Shown here in pieces: positions 1 to 14,300 of a stretch of DNA of 64,000 nucleotides (position 1 is the first letter of the stretch; each line of letters opens with the position of its first letter). The stretch is from a virus: positions 31,466 to 95,465 of the IMG/VR virus record IMGVR_UViG_3300032291_001492; one strand, 5' to 3'. A program made the translations under genes and the position numbers. The notes below the pieces were generated by a model, which saw nothing but the letters and a program-made list of their open reading frames with translations, searched no databases and had not been told where the DNA came from.

Positions 1-2
1 TT

Positions 3-2309
3 AGAGCATATGTTCGTGCAGGCAACGCACTAACTTATGTAATTCAACCTACTGAAATGCAAGGCATTTCAATTTCATTTAGTTACATTAGTCGAGTTGG
101 TCGTCAAGAAACATTGACTGTTGGATTGTCATTAACAACTCCTGTTTCAAATGCTCAAGCACGTGAAACATTAGCTAATATTAAACAACGTGCTCCAACT
201 CGTTACTACACACAAAATCGTATGGTTAACGGGGAAGATTATAATAACTTTCCGTATACACTTTATAGTTCTATTATAAAGAGTAAAGCAATTAATAGAA
301 GTAGTGTTGGTGTATCACGTAATTTAGATTTGTTAGACCCAACAGGAAAATATTCAAGTACAAATACTTTTGCAGATGATGGCGCGGTATACTTAGACAC
401 AAATAATGGTTTTTCAATATTAACTATTAATAGTTCAGGTGATATCATTACCTTCTTATCTGACACACTAGCAGCCATACTTGCTGATAATCGTTCAATT
501 CAATATTATATACAAAACTATACTAGATATAATGTTAATCAAGCATCAGGTGATGGCACAGTTTCTTGGCAAACTAGTACAGTCAATGCAAGTAGTTTGA
601 CTGGATATTTTTATAACCTTACAAATAATGTTGATACTCCTATTCCAACAGGAACATATTCTACATACAATGCAAAATATATAACAAAAGGTGCATTGTT
701 AAAATTTATTGCACCTCCTGGTTTTTACTTTGATAGTAATAATCGTTTAGTTAGTGGAGTAGCAACACCAACAGATACTACTTTTATTTGGACAACTGTT
801 TTAAATGTTGTAGGAGATGGCTATAATAACGGATCAGGTCAATTTGCAAATGGAACAGGCCCAATTACATTAAATGGATTTGTGCCTACTGAAGCCGTGT
901 TATCAGTAATTATACCTGCATTTGACAATACGTTACCAAATTCAGTTATACAAGAATGTATCATAAAACTTGAATTGCAACAAAACTTTTCATTAGTGTT
1001 TAATAACTCACTAACGATTGCACAAGATCGTTGGAGTGTTGAAGCATATAACGCAACTGGTTATTTTGTTAATTTTGAAAGTACTGGGTACAACAGATAT
1101 ACAGTTACATATCGTTCATTAGCTTATTATTTTGGTAGTGTAGCTGATACTAGATTTACATTTGATTCAGGTAAATTAGTTTATGATCCATTCAGTGGTA
1201 AAATTTTACAAGACTTTGTAAAAGTATTAGCAACCAATACTCAACCTAGTTCTAATTATCCACTGACTGCACCAGTTTCTGCTAGTATTATAGGACAAAC
1301 GGTGCAGTCTGATGGTTATATTGATGACTTTGAAGTTGAAGTAGCAAGCATTGATGTTAATGATAGAACGGTTGTCGAGAATCCAGATTTTTTTAATCAG
1401 ATTACTGGGTATGTAACTGGTAATACCAATGTTGGAATTTATGCATTTTTTGAAGAAGTACAAGATGCTATTAATTTATCTCGCTTGCAATTAATACCTA
1501 CAGCAGATGTTGTGTATCAATATTCAACTACTAGTCAAATTGAAGTTGTAAAATATGAATACCCTGTAGGTCAGTTGTTTTATGCATCTTCAGAAAATGT
1601 ATTTTATATAACTGTGCAAGATGAAACTATTAATACTCCTTTTTATGTATTAGTATTGCAACCACAGTATAGTATGAAGCCAGGACGTCAAGGTTTACAA
1701 TTCCAATATCGTCACAATAGTAATAACACAACACGTATTGATCCTGCTACTACAAATATTATTGATTTGTATGTAGTAACACAAGCATACTATACTGCAT
1801 ATCAAAATTGGATTCAAGATAGTACAGATACTGTACCGTTACCAAGTAGACCTACTATCAATGAATTAAATCAAGAATACGGACAGATACAAGATTTTAA
1901 AATGTTAAGTGATAGTGTAGTTTTAAATAGCGTTGTGTTTAAACCATTGTTTGGCCCTAAAGCCGCAAGTGCATTAAGAGCAACTATTAAAGTGATTCAA
2001 AATAGTAATACAAATGCTAGTGTAAGTGAGATTCGTAGTGCAATATTGGCTTCAATGGATACTTACTTTGATATTAATAATTGGAATTTTGGTGACACAT
2101 TTTATTTTAGTGAATTAGCCGCATACTTACACGCACAAAACGGATCACTAGTCAGTTCAGTTGTTTTAGTACCCAATGATCCAACAATGCGTTTTGGAGA
2201 TTTATATGAAATTAAATGCCAACCATACGAAATATTTGTTAATGCCGCAACTGCTAATGATGTAGTAGTTATAGCCGCACTTACACCCGCCGAATTACAG
2301 ATAGCATAA
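3..2309 (+). CDS. T4 gp6-like baseplate wedge protein (5'-truncated by window)
   Basis: The reading frame is open from base 3, before the first ATG at 57, so the gene starts upstream of the window and at least 768 codons are visible. A segment near residues 60-80, APTRYYTQNRMVNGEDY, resembles the conserved 'A..F.A.QNRMVT..DY' stretch of T4 gp6 and the related phage baseplate J family. In T4, gp6 forms the inner ring of the baseplate wedge and drives sheath contraction. The product is longer than T4 gp6 (660 residues). It is followed 29 nt later by the giant structural gene, as expected in a baseplate cluster. Family assignment is from recall of the motif, not a search. Confidence 0.75.
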   Translation, partial: RAYVRAGNALTYVIQPTEMQGISISFSYISRVGRQETLTVGLSLTTPVSNAQARETLANIKQRAPTRYYTQNRMVNGEDYNNFPYTLYSSIIKSKAINRSSVGVSRNLDLLDPTGKYSSTNTFADDGAVYLDTNNGFSILTINSSGDIITFLSDTLAAILADNRSIQYYIQNYTRYNVNQASGDGTVSWQTSTVNASSLTGYFYNLTNNVDTPIPTGTYSTYNAKYITKGALLKFIAPPGFYFDSNNRLVSGVATPTDTTFIWTTVLNVVGDGYNNGSGQFANGTGPITLNGFVPTEAVLSVIIPAFDNTLPNSVIQECIIKLELQQNFSLVFNNSLTIAQDRWSVEAYNATGYFVNFESTGYNRYTVTYRSLAYYFGSVADTRFTFDSGKLVYDPFSGKILQDFVKVLATNTQPSSNYPLTAPVSASIIGQTVQSDGYIDDFEVEVASIDVNDRTVVENPDFFNQITGYVTGNTNVGIYAFFEEVQDAINLSRLQLIPTADVVYQYSTTSQIEVVKYEYPVGQLFYASSENVFYITVQDETINTPFYVLVLQPQYSMKPGRQGLQFQYRHNSNNTTRIDPATTNIIDLYVVTQAYYTAYQNWIQDSTDTVPLPSRPTINELNQEYGQIQDFKMLSDSVVLNSVVFKPLFGPKAASALRATIKVIQNSNTNASVSEIRSAILASMDTYFDINNWNFGDTFYFSELAAYLHAQNGSLVSSVVLVPNDPTMRFGDLYEIKCQPYEIFVNAATANDVVVIAALTPAELQIA

Positions 2310-2338
2310 GTAATATATAACAATAGAGATTTTAAAAG

Positions 2339-5300
2339 ATGGCAACAAGAATTAGAACGCTAAATTTTCTTCCAGAAATATTTAAAACACAAACCAATGC
2401 ACAGTTCCTAGCGGCAACACTAGATCAACTTGTAGCACAACCTAACACAAAAAAGATACAAGGTTATGTGGGTAGTAGATTTGGTTATGGAGTAAATGCG
2501 ACTGATTACTATGTTACTGAACCTACTAAAGTTAGAACAGATTATCAATTAGACCCCGGTGTCGTATTCTTAAAAGAAAATGATACTACTGCAAATGACT
2601 TTATTAGTTATCCTGGTATTGTTGATGGCATAAAACTTGAAGGTGGATTAACTCAGGATAATAATAGACTATTCAACAGTCAATTTTATTCTTGGGACTC
2701 ATTCACTAATCTAGATAAAATAATTAACTTTAATGAATATTACTGGTTACCAGATGGACCTGACCGTGTAATAATTTCTACGGATGTAGTGTTTAATTCG
2801 TCTAATTATCTAGTTCAAAGTTTATCAAATGAATATTTAATTTCTTCTGAGTCTCAATCTGCAACAAGCAATCCTACGCTTACTTTATTGAGAGGCGGAT
2901 CATATACTTTTAGTGTAAATCAAAATACACAATTTTGGATACAAGGTGAACCCGGTGTTACTGGATATAGCCCAACACAGCCCAACGTGCAAACACGTGA
3001 CGTATTTGGAGTTACCAATAATGGTGCTGAGAATGGGGTTATTACATTTGAAGTTCCTGCACAGAATGCATTAAACGAATATAATTTTCCTCCTGGTCCT
3101 GCCGTAGGAGTTGTATCTTCATTACCGTTTAGTCAAATCAATGGTGCAAGAGTAACTGAAATAGGCGGAATTGATGGCGTTACAGCATTGGATGGTTTGA
3201 CTGTGATGTTTTATAATACCGGCATAGCTGATGAAATAGGTTATATTCAAAAATTTTACGATCAAACTTTATTTGATGAAGACGGTGGTGTTCCTTACAA
3301 TGAAGCAACTGATTATCCCGGAACATCTGAATTTTATAATAATTATGAAGGTGGTTTTTACAGCCCAGTAAATTCTAATTTTTACACAATTACTTTGTTA
3401 GGAGACCAATCTAATCCTATCATTCAACTTACCCCGGCAGGAATTATTCCTACTAATCAAACAATCACACCTACATTTGGTTCCGAGTGGGTAAACAGAA
3501 ATTTTTATAGAAGTGTAGATGGTGCAATTGCTTTAGTTCCATATAACAGTGCAATACTAGACACACTATATTATCAAGACGGTACTAATCCAAATAAAGT
3601 TGGTATTATTAGATTAGCTAATAGCAATGTTTCTAATTCATTAGATGTTGTTACTGAGATTTTAGGAAAGCCACAATATACTGCACCCAATGGAGTAGTA
3701 TTTACAAATGGATTAAAAATTTTATTCCAGGGTAATGTTACTCCTGAAATTTATAATAACACTGAATTCTATGTTGAAGGTGTAGGTACCGCAATTGAAT
3801 TAATACCAGTTGCAGATTTAGTTAGCCCCGGTGCATTTGCTGAAGGTTCTTATATTCCATTCGACACTACGCCATATGATGTGGGTAATTTTGATTCAAG
3901 TTTATATCTTTTAATAGATCCGGATTATATTACTATTGCAAGAAATGCAATTAATAGAAATGCATGGTCACGTAGTAATAGATGGTTTCACATTGATGTT
4001 ATAAATGCAACCGCAGATTATAATAATAATCCCGAATTAGCCTCAGTTGCTACAATTTATAATAAAGCATCTCGTCCTATTATAGAATTTTATCCAAATC
4101 TTAGTTTATTCGATTCTGGTGTGATAGGTAAACAACCTATCGATTTTATAGATTTTAGAACTACTGATGCATTTACATTGGTTGCAGGTCAACCTACATA
4201 TTATCCTGATGTTGCAGGATATACAGGCTATTCTGCAACAATTGCACCAGTCTTAGCAGCCGTTACAAGTAAAACAGCAACTCAAACAGTTGGTTTGGTA
4301 AATCAAGTTATATTAAGTCCTGACACAGCAGGTATATACGTTAATGACACTATTGTGTTTGGTTTAGTAACTGCCGGAGGATTTGTTCCCGGCACTACGT
4401 ACAAAATCGTAACTCCGGGAAACACTGATTTCACTGCAATAGGTGCATCTTCTAACGCGGTAGGTACTGTGTTTGTTGCAACAGGGGCAGGCTCAGGAAC
4501 AGGTACTGCCGGAGATGTCGATTCAGAATTTGGTGGATTAATTGCCGGAGTAACTTATTATATTACTGAAATTTTTGGCAACAGAATAACAATCTCAACT
4601 GAAAAACAAGGTACAAGTGTTATCTTGTCATCTGTAGCGGGTTCTATGAGTACGTCAATATATCCTTACAGTACAACTATCACGGTTGCAACGGATGAGG
4701 TATTTGGATTATTTGAGGTTAACCAATATATTGCAGACTCAACAGGCATTCTTCCTGCAGTAACATTTATTAATGCAATAACAGAAGTCGGGTCTAATAC
4801 AATCTTAACAGTTTCTTGGTATAACCAAGAAGTTATCACCGGAACTTCAGTTGCATCTATTGTATCTGCTGATACTACTTTATCAAACTATGCTTTATTT
4901 GATGGGGCTAGAGTAGTTTTTGCTGCCGATACTAATTTAAGTGTTAGAAACAAAATATATATTTCTCGTTTTTCTTCTATTGATGGTACAGGAACTCCTG
5001 TAATTACACTATCTGAAGCCTTTGATGGTCAAGTATTACCGGATGAGCAGACTTCGGTTTATAGAGGATATAATTATAAAGGTAAAGATTTTTACTTTAA
5101 TGTTGAAAATTGGCAACAAGCACAACAAAAAATTACAATTAATCAGGCCCCTAAATTTGACATATATGATGAAAATGGTATAAGTTTTGGTGATAGCACA
5201 GTTTATATTGGTACGTCATTCACTGGTTGTTCACTATTTCAATATGGCTTGGGAACAGGTATAAGTGATCCTGTTTTGGGTTTCCCATTACGTTATAGTA

Positions 5301-8300
5301 CAGTAAATAATATAGGTGATGTTAGTTTTGATGTTACACTAGATTCACAAACATTTAATTATGTTCAAGGAACAAATCCAATTACACAAAAAGTGAATAC
5401 TGGATATGTATACAACTATACATCACGTACTAGCTTTGTAAGACAATTGGGTTGGCAAACAGCAGTATCACCTAGTGTACAATATCAAATTTTTGAATTT
5501 AATTGGTCAATCGATAATCCAATAACTAACTTTGTATGTGATATAGCTCCGGTATCTTCTAGTTCAACTAATTGGCCAACTGTACAAGTTTATATAAATA
5601 ATACCTATTTACCAGATACTGATTTTACAGTTTCAACAACTGATAATACAACCACAGTTACTATATCTCAGATTGACGCTGTTAATACTGTAGTTCAGGT
5701 ATTGATATTAAGTGATCAAGTAAGTTCTACTGCATATTATCAAATACCAATTAACTTAAGCAATAATCCTTTCAATGAAGATGTAACAACAGTTAATATT
5801 GGTGATATTCGCGGACAGTATCAAAGTATGTTCTTTAATAATCCAAATACTTTGGGACCAGTATTTGGACGTAACAACTTCCGTGATTTAGGAAATCTTG
5901 TTCCTTGGGGAAATAGAATTATTCAAAACAGTGCTTCACTTGTGTTGCCTGGAACATTCTTGCGTAAACAAAATCATAATTTGTTTAATTCTATTTTATA
6001 CAACAGTAGACAATACATTACGTTTAAAAATTTATTAATTGATACCGTAAACAATACAGATTATAATCGTATGTTGTCTCCGGCAGAAATGTTAGATGAT
6101 GCAATGGATCAAATAACATCTACAAAAACAGACAGTCAACCATTCTTCTGGAGTGATATGTTGCCTTCTAAGGCACCTTATATTTCTAATACGTATTCTT
6201 TTGCAAACACACTGGATGTTAGTATATATCCTTTAAGCAGAATTTATGATTTTGACAAAGCAAATTATTATGGTGTATTGGTTTATCTAATTAGAGACAG
6301 TATCACCTCACAATTAATTTCTGGAGTGGATTATACTGTAAGCACCAGTGCTCCTTCATTAACAGTTACATTAGATTTATTATCTAACGATCAAATTGTT
6401 ATTAATGAATATAATCAAACATATGGTAGCTATGTACCTAACACGCCTACTAAATTAGGTCTTTACCCTTCGACTATTCCAGCAGTTGTTGTCGATACTG
6501 CATATTTTGAACCTACATATTTTATAGTAGGACATGATGGGTCATATAATAAATTGTTTGGATCATATGATAGTACTACAGGACAATTAGAAGATTTCAG
6601 AGATCAAGTATTACTTGAGTATGAGACACGTATATATAATAACTTAAAACTAAGCAACGTTATTCCAATTCAAACATATGAAGTAATCCCGGGTTTCTTT
6701 AGAGACCTTCAATATTCATATGATGAATTCTTAGAAGTTTATTCTGAATCTTTCTTGGATTGGGTTGGACAAAACAGAGTTGACTATAAAAGACAATTTT
6801 ATAATCCAGTAAATGAATTTTCATATAATTATCGTAACAGCGGAAACAAAATAAACCGAGAAGCAATACAACAGGGATATTTTAGAGGATTGTATTTGTA
6901 TTATTATGATACAACTACTCCTAATGTAACACCTTGGCAAATGATAGGTTATGCAGATCAGCCAACATGGTGGACTGAGCGTTATGGTCCTGCTCCATAT
7001 ACAAGTGATAACTTAATTTTATGGAACGATTTAGCAGAAGGTATAGATTGGAACAATGGTAATCCTGTAGTCATAACAGAATATATTCGTCCTGAGTTAT
7101 TGCAAGTGTTACCAGTAGACAGTAACGGTGATTTAGTGTCACCTCTTACATCTATTGTTGGAAACTATAATAACAATATTTTCAAGCGTGATTGGAAAGT
7201 TGGCGATGTTGGGCCTACAGAATTTAGTTATCGTAGAAGCAGTACATGGCCATTTGATTTGATGCGTCTTTATGCATTAGCAAAGCCAGCTAATTTCTTT
7301 AACTTAGCAGTGGATGTTGACAATTACAAGTACAGTGCTGAGTTTGACCAATATTTGGTTAACAATAGAAGTCATTTACAATTAGGTGATATACCTATAT
7401 ATGGTTTAGGAACTCCTGCAACTAGCTATATTAACTGGATAGTTGATTTTGAAAAACAAGTTGGCATTGATGCAACAACTGATATCACTACTTTATTAAA
7501 GAATTTAGATGTACGTTTGGTATATCGTGTAGCAGGGTTTTCAGATAAGAATTTGTTAAAGTTTTATGTTGAAAAAAGTTCAGCAAACACAACTAATAGT
7601 TCATTATTAATACCTGATGAAAGTTATTCTGTATTATTATACGATAATCAACCATTTGATAGAATTGTATATTCTGGTGTAGTTATCCAAATAACAGAAA
7701 ATGGTTATCAAGTATATGGAAATTCTCAAACTAACGCATACTTTAAAATTTTATTGCCAAAAAATTCAGGATACAGTGAAACTATTGAAGTTGAAAATTT
7801 GTCAGTTAGGATAGCTGATCAATATACAGATAAAGTTGGTATTATTCCTTATGGTACAGAATTTTATAGCGTTCAGGAAGTTGCACAGTTTCTAAGTTCT
7901 TATGGAAAATACCTTGAAAACCAGGGTATGAAATTTGACCAGATAGAAAATGGTATTCCTGTTAATTGGGCTCAAATGATTGCTGAGTTTTTATATTGGT
8001 CGCAAATCGGTTGGGAAATTGGTAGTATAACTACAATAAATCCTTCTGCCTCTACATTAGTAATTGACAAAGACAGTAGCGTTGTACAACCATTAACAGT
8101 AAGACAACGTAACTTTGTACTAAATCAAAACTTATTTCCAATACAATCAATTGATTTAAATGTTGTTCGTCAAGATACTGCATTTACAGCACAACCATTG
8201 AATCAAGGTGATGCGATCAGTTATGGTCAATTTAATATTAGTAACTTTGAACACGGTATCGTTTTTGACAACGTTACATTATTCAACGACATAATTTATA

Positions 8301-11300
8301 ATTTAATTACTGGTTTACGTCAATATCGTGTATCAGTCCGCGGAGCTATAACAGCAGACTGGAATGGTACAGTTGATGCGGCAGGCTTCATTTTAAATCA
8401 AGACAACATCCAAGAATGGAATAGAGAAATTAAATATACCAAGGGTGAAATTGTTCTTTATAAAAATAGGTATTGGACATCTTTAACTATTGTACAACCT
8501 AAAGTATTATTTGACGAACGTGATTGGAAAGAAACAAACTATAACGAAATTCAAAAAGGATTATTGCCTAACAGTCAAACTCGTTCTTTTGAAAGTACAT
8601 TATACTATAACACTGATTCTGCAAACTTAGAAAATGATGCAGATTTATTAAGTTTTAGTTTGATTGGATATCGTCCAAGAGATTACTTAGCACTTGCTGA
8701 TTTAACAGATATCACGCAAGTAAACGTGTACAAAAACATGATTAAAGAAAAAGGTACATTGAATGCAGCCAGTGCGTTCAAGGGTGCTAATTTACCACAA
8801 GGTGGAATTAATTATGACATTTATGAAAACTGGGCTATTAAATCAGGTGAGTTTGGTGGCGTATTAAACAACAACTTTATTGAATTTAACTTAAATCAAG
8901 CGTCATTGACAGGTAATCCAAGTATTGTTGGTTTAACTAATGGAATATTTACTGATGGAGTACAACAAGAAGTACCGTTGTATTCTATATTCAATTATGG
9001 TAGACCAATAACTAGCCCTAATATATTACCTACTATTTCAGCCTCTGAGCCTTCTTCATTATTCCCTACAGCAGGCTATGTCAATTACAATGACGTTAAA
9101 ATGTCAAGTTATTATTATTCTGGTTTAGCTACTGCAACTAATGCTAGTGGAACAATAGTACCTATCAATGAATTTTATGTACGTGATTATGTTTGGTTAG
9201 CAAATTATCTATCTGACTGGAGAGTGTATACACCAGTCAGTTTAGGTTCAATCATTAATGCCAAGAATAATTTGAATGGTACCGTGACTATTACATTTAG
9301 CCAGGCTCATAATTTAACAAGATTTGAGTTATTTGGTATAACAAACTTTGATGTAGCAATTAATAACTATTATCTAGTGGCAGCAGTTGTTGATCCGGTT
9401 AGAGTCATTATTAATCTTTCATTGAGTCCTAGCACACTTAATATTGTGGGTCAAGGTATTGGTTTAAGAATGCAAAGTCAACGTGTAGCAACTGCACCTG
9501 AAATTGTTGATTTACCATTATTAAATAATGAATTCACTAAATCAAAAGTTTGGGTTGATGAAAACAATGACGGCAGCTGGGCAGTATATCGTAAGAGTTT
9601 GAACTATCAGTATGATGCAGAAATCATTAGGGCTTCAAGCCAAACATTTGGTAGCGCAGTTGCATACACTACTCCTATGGGATACTTGATTGGTGATGCA
9701 GATGTTGGAGCAGTATACCGCTATACTTTTAATGCAGAAGCAAATACCTACACACTAGACCAAGCTATTACAAATAGCACTTCATTTGGTTCATATATAT
9801 CTTATGCTGATGATTTATTTGTAATTTCAGAACCAACAAGTGGTTCACCTAAAGTATATGTATATCAATTGATAACCACTACTCTAGTAGACAATCTGAA
9901 TTCTTATCAAACTATTTCTGCACCAGGCGGAGTAACTGACTGGGGTAGCACGACTGCTATTTCAGGTGATCAAAATTGGTTATACATCTCAGATACAGGT
10001 AATGCTAGAGTTTATGTATATCGCAAATCAACTCTTACCAACTTGTATGAAAGTGTAGGATATATTTCAGTAGCAGGTTTAACTTCTGCTGACAATTTTG
10101 GATTTTCGATTGCAACAGACTACTATGGTGATACTGTAGTAATTGGCGCGCCCGATCAAGACTATAATGTAAACACTGATAACTACGGATATGTGTACGT
10201 GTTTGCAAGAACAGTACAGAATTTTATAGCACCTTCTACCAGCCAATCATACATCCCGCAAACATTTGCATTGTCTTGGTCACCCGTCACAGTTACACAA
10301 ACTGCAACTGCTACAGATAGTACCAACGATAGAATCACGATAACAAGTTCTGCTGGTTTTAGTGTTAATGATCCTGTAGTATTCTCTGGTGATATTTTAT
10401 CTTCTGGTGCAATTTCTCAAAATACTGTGTATTATGTTTATGATAAACCAACAGCTACTACATTTAGAATTGCATCAACACGTAATGCAGCCGCACCAAT
10501 TGAATTAACTACAGCTTCAGGCCCACCAAACATGACTGTTACTGTACAAACAACACCGTTGTTTGTTAACATTAACGGAACATTGCTTGAAGATGATTCT
10601 TATGCAGTTATAGGGTCTACGTTATATGTTTACAGTGGATTAACCCCAACATTAAATGCAGGTGATATTCTTTCTGTTAGTGGATCAAATTTTGTATTGA
10701 CACAAACATTAGACAACGGTCAGACACCACGTGTGGGTGTGCAGTTTGGACAAAGCGTAGATACAAATACATACGCTAATGAAATTTTAGTAGGTGCACC
10801 GTTTGAATTAAGTGCTGACAATTATGAAGGTGCTGTACATAGATTTACTAATGGTGGTGAAAAATATGGTTTTATTATTGGTACTGCTAATTGTAATATC
10901 ACAACACCAAGAACAATTTTAATAAACGGATATCAAGTTATTTTACCAATAGGTAATGCAACAAATGCTTCAAACTTTATTAATGCAGCTAACATTCCCA
11001 ATGTAAGTGCTACTTCTATTGACGGTAAATTAGTCATTCAATTAGTTGACATTGCTATAGGATTTGCAGGTTCAAAACTTTCATTGACTGTGTTGAATTC
11101 AGCAACTCCTGCTGAAATGGGAATTAATATCTATACAGCAACACAAACTATTGCTTGCCCACACTTAACTGGACCTACACAATTTGGAAGTGTAATTAAA
11201 TTTAATGAGTTTGGTTCATTTATAGCTAGCGCCCCTACAGGAACTCGCTACTCAGCTACAACATTTGATTTTACAGATGATGAATTAGATAATGACACTG

Positions 11301-14300
11301 TATTTGATAACAATGCTACACAATGGATTGACACATTTACCAATGCTGGTGCAGTATATATGTTTGATTATATTTCTGCATATAATGAAAGTTTAAATAA
11401 TCCAGGTAAATTTGTATATGCTCAAAGTACAAATGCAGAAAATATTGATTACGGTTCGCAACCTTATTATGGTCAGGCATTAGATTTTAATGATAATAGA
11501 GTTACAGTAGGAACTCCTAATTTTAGACCAGGATATGATAATGGTCAAGTAGTAGCATATACTAGTACTAGTACCGAACAAGACTGGGCAGTCTATAGAA
11601 GTTCTGCACCTATCGTTGATATAAATGGTATTGCAAACATTCAGTTATTCAGCGGATCATCTAATACAACATTAGACAACTTAGATTACTTTGATCCATT
11701 ACAAGGAAAATTATTAGGGGCAATTAGAGAAAATATTGATGTTATTTCTAATTCAGATCCTGCGGCATATAACTCTCCTAATAGCATACAGCGTGGTTTA
11801 GTATGGGGAGCAGACAAAGTAGGTCAATTATGGTTTGATACATCAAACACAAGATTTGTTAATTATCATCAAAATGATATTGTTTATAACAGCGCATATT
11901 GGGGTAGAATTTTCTCAGGCAGTGACGTTGCGGTATATTCGTGGGTAGTAAGTAATGTTAGTCCACTCGACTATATTGGCCCAGGCATTCCGTATGATAT
12001 TGATACCTATACTGTTAACGGAGTAATCAATGCAGAAGGCACTATTGTTCCATTATATTATTTCTGGGTAAGAAATACAAATATTGTATTTGAAAAGACT
12101 GGAAAAACATTAGCTGATTCTACATTAGAGGCATACATATCTCAACCTCAAAACACCGGTATAAGTTATTTTGCACCATTACAACCTAACATTTTTGCTT
12201 TATACAATTCAGGTGATTATTTAAATGGTAATGATACTGTATTGCATATTGGTTATGCAACAGGAACTAACGATGATCCTATACACAATCAATATGAATT
12301 GATTCGTGCTGATTATGCAGATGATTTCTTGTCAGGTGTTCCGGGATCAGGTGCTGGATATCAAACACGTTCATCAACGGGTATAACAGAACCAATCTCA
12401 TTGTATAATAGAATGTTAGATAGTATGTGCGGCGTAGATAATGCCGGTGCAGTAGTACCTAACCCATTCTTACCAAGAGCAGTTCAAACCGGTGTTCTTG
12501 CAAGACCGAGACAAAGTTTCTTCTATGATAGATATGATGCATTAAAGAATTATTTACAATATGCCAATGAAGTATTAGCACAATTTCCTATAACAGAAAT
12601 AAGAAATCCTTCATTCTTAAATACTACTGGTGCTACGAACCCATCAACAGTAGACAATCCTGATTGGACAGGAAGTGTATTACCATTCTATGATACAACT
12701 AACTATTGGAGTTATATAAATTGGTGGGCGCCTGGTTATGATAATAATACAAAGTCTGCATTACAAGTTCCGATTTATGCTGATTTATCAACACTAACTG
12801 TTACACCTGGAACAATTGTTACTGTAGCAACAAATGGCAATGGAAATTCAGAAACATATATCTATAATGTAGATGGTTCTTGGACCCGAATTGGATTAAC
12901 AAACGGTACAATTGAATTTAGTAGTGCATTATGGGATTACTCTACTTATAGACTAGGATTTGGTGACAATTTCTTTGATACTACACCGTATGATAACTAC
13001 CCGTCAGAAGAAACTAGATATATTATTCGTTCTTTAAATGAAGAAATTTACAACAACGAATTGTTAATTTTCAGAAATAAAAGTTTAATTTTATTATTTG
13101 AATACATCCAGAGTGAAACATCTGAGAATCAAAATTATTTGCCTTGGTTAAATAAAACATCATTCTTAGATGTATCACACACTATCCGTGAACTACGTCC
13201 AATTGAAGTATTCCAATCAGACAACGAGTTATTCTTGGAAGGTTACATGAATGAAGTTAAACCATATCATGTAGTTATTAAAGAATTCTTATTCAAATAT
13301 ACCGGCACTGATGTATACGAAGGTGACATCACTGATTTTGATTTACCTGCACAGTACAACAGTTCAGTGCAACAGTTTATAACACCGGAATTAGTTTATT
13401 CTAATCCAAACGGTGATAATCAGTATTTACCAAATGATCCTATATGGCAAACTGCCCCTTACATTCAATGGTTTAATAATCACGGAGTAAGTATTGTTGG
13501 TGAAAATGATTATCCTATATCAGTTTTAACATCATACATTGCGACAAATTCAAACTCATGTTATGTTGACAACGTAACCGGATTCCCTGTTACTGGAACA
13601 ATTTTAATTGGCACTGAGTTGATTGGATATTCTAGTGTAAATCTATTAACTAACCAATTATTAGGATTAGCAAGAGGACTACAAAATACTGTAATACAAC
13701 AACACATTCCGGGAGAAACAATCTTTATTGATTTGCCTGCTGTATTAGTGTTGAATGCAGGTAGATTGTATGACAATCCTCCTAAAATTACTGCAATAAC
13801 TGATACTACTATATATCCTGAACCAACAGTACCCGCACAGTTTGAAGCTGTAATGGGCTTAGGTACTGTCATTGGTATAAATGTTATAAATCCTGGACAA
13901 GGATACGCAGTACTTCCTAAAATTGAAATTGATCCTGCTGTTGTTGTTGAAGTTAATAGTACTCAAGTAAATATTTCAAACAATACAATAGAACTTACTA
14001 TACCTACATTACAAACAGGAGATTTGATTGTATATCAGCCTGGTACAAACAGTACTGTAATAGGTGGATTAACTTCAGGACAAAAATATTATGTTAACTT
14101 GTTGGAAGTTTCTCCGGCTCCAATTATAGCACTTTACGCTAGTTATATTGATGCTGATAGAGATCATAACCGTGTAGTTTTAACTAGCACTGGTTCAGGA
14201 GTTCAAAAATTAAACTTAGGTGCAGTTGCGTCTTGTATAACTAGCTCTGTACCAGTGAGAGAAAATAGTATTAATCTACGATTTGACAGAACTTCATATA

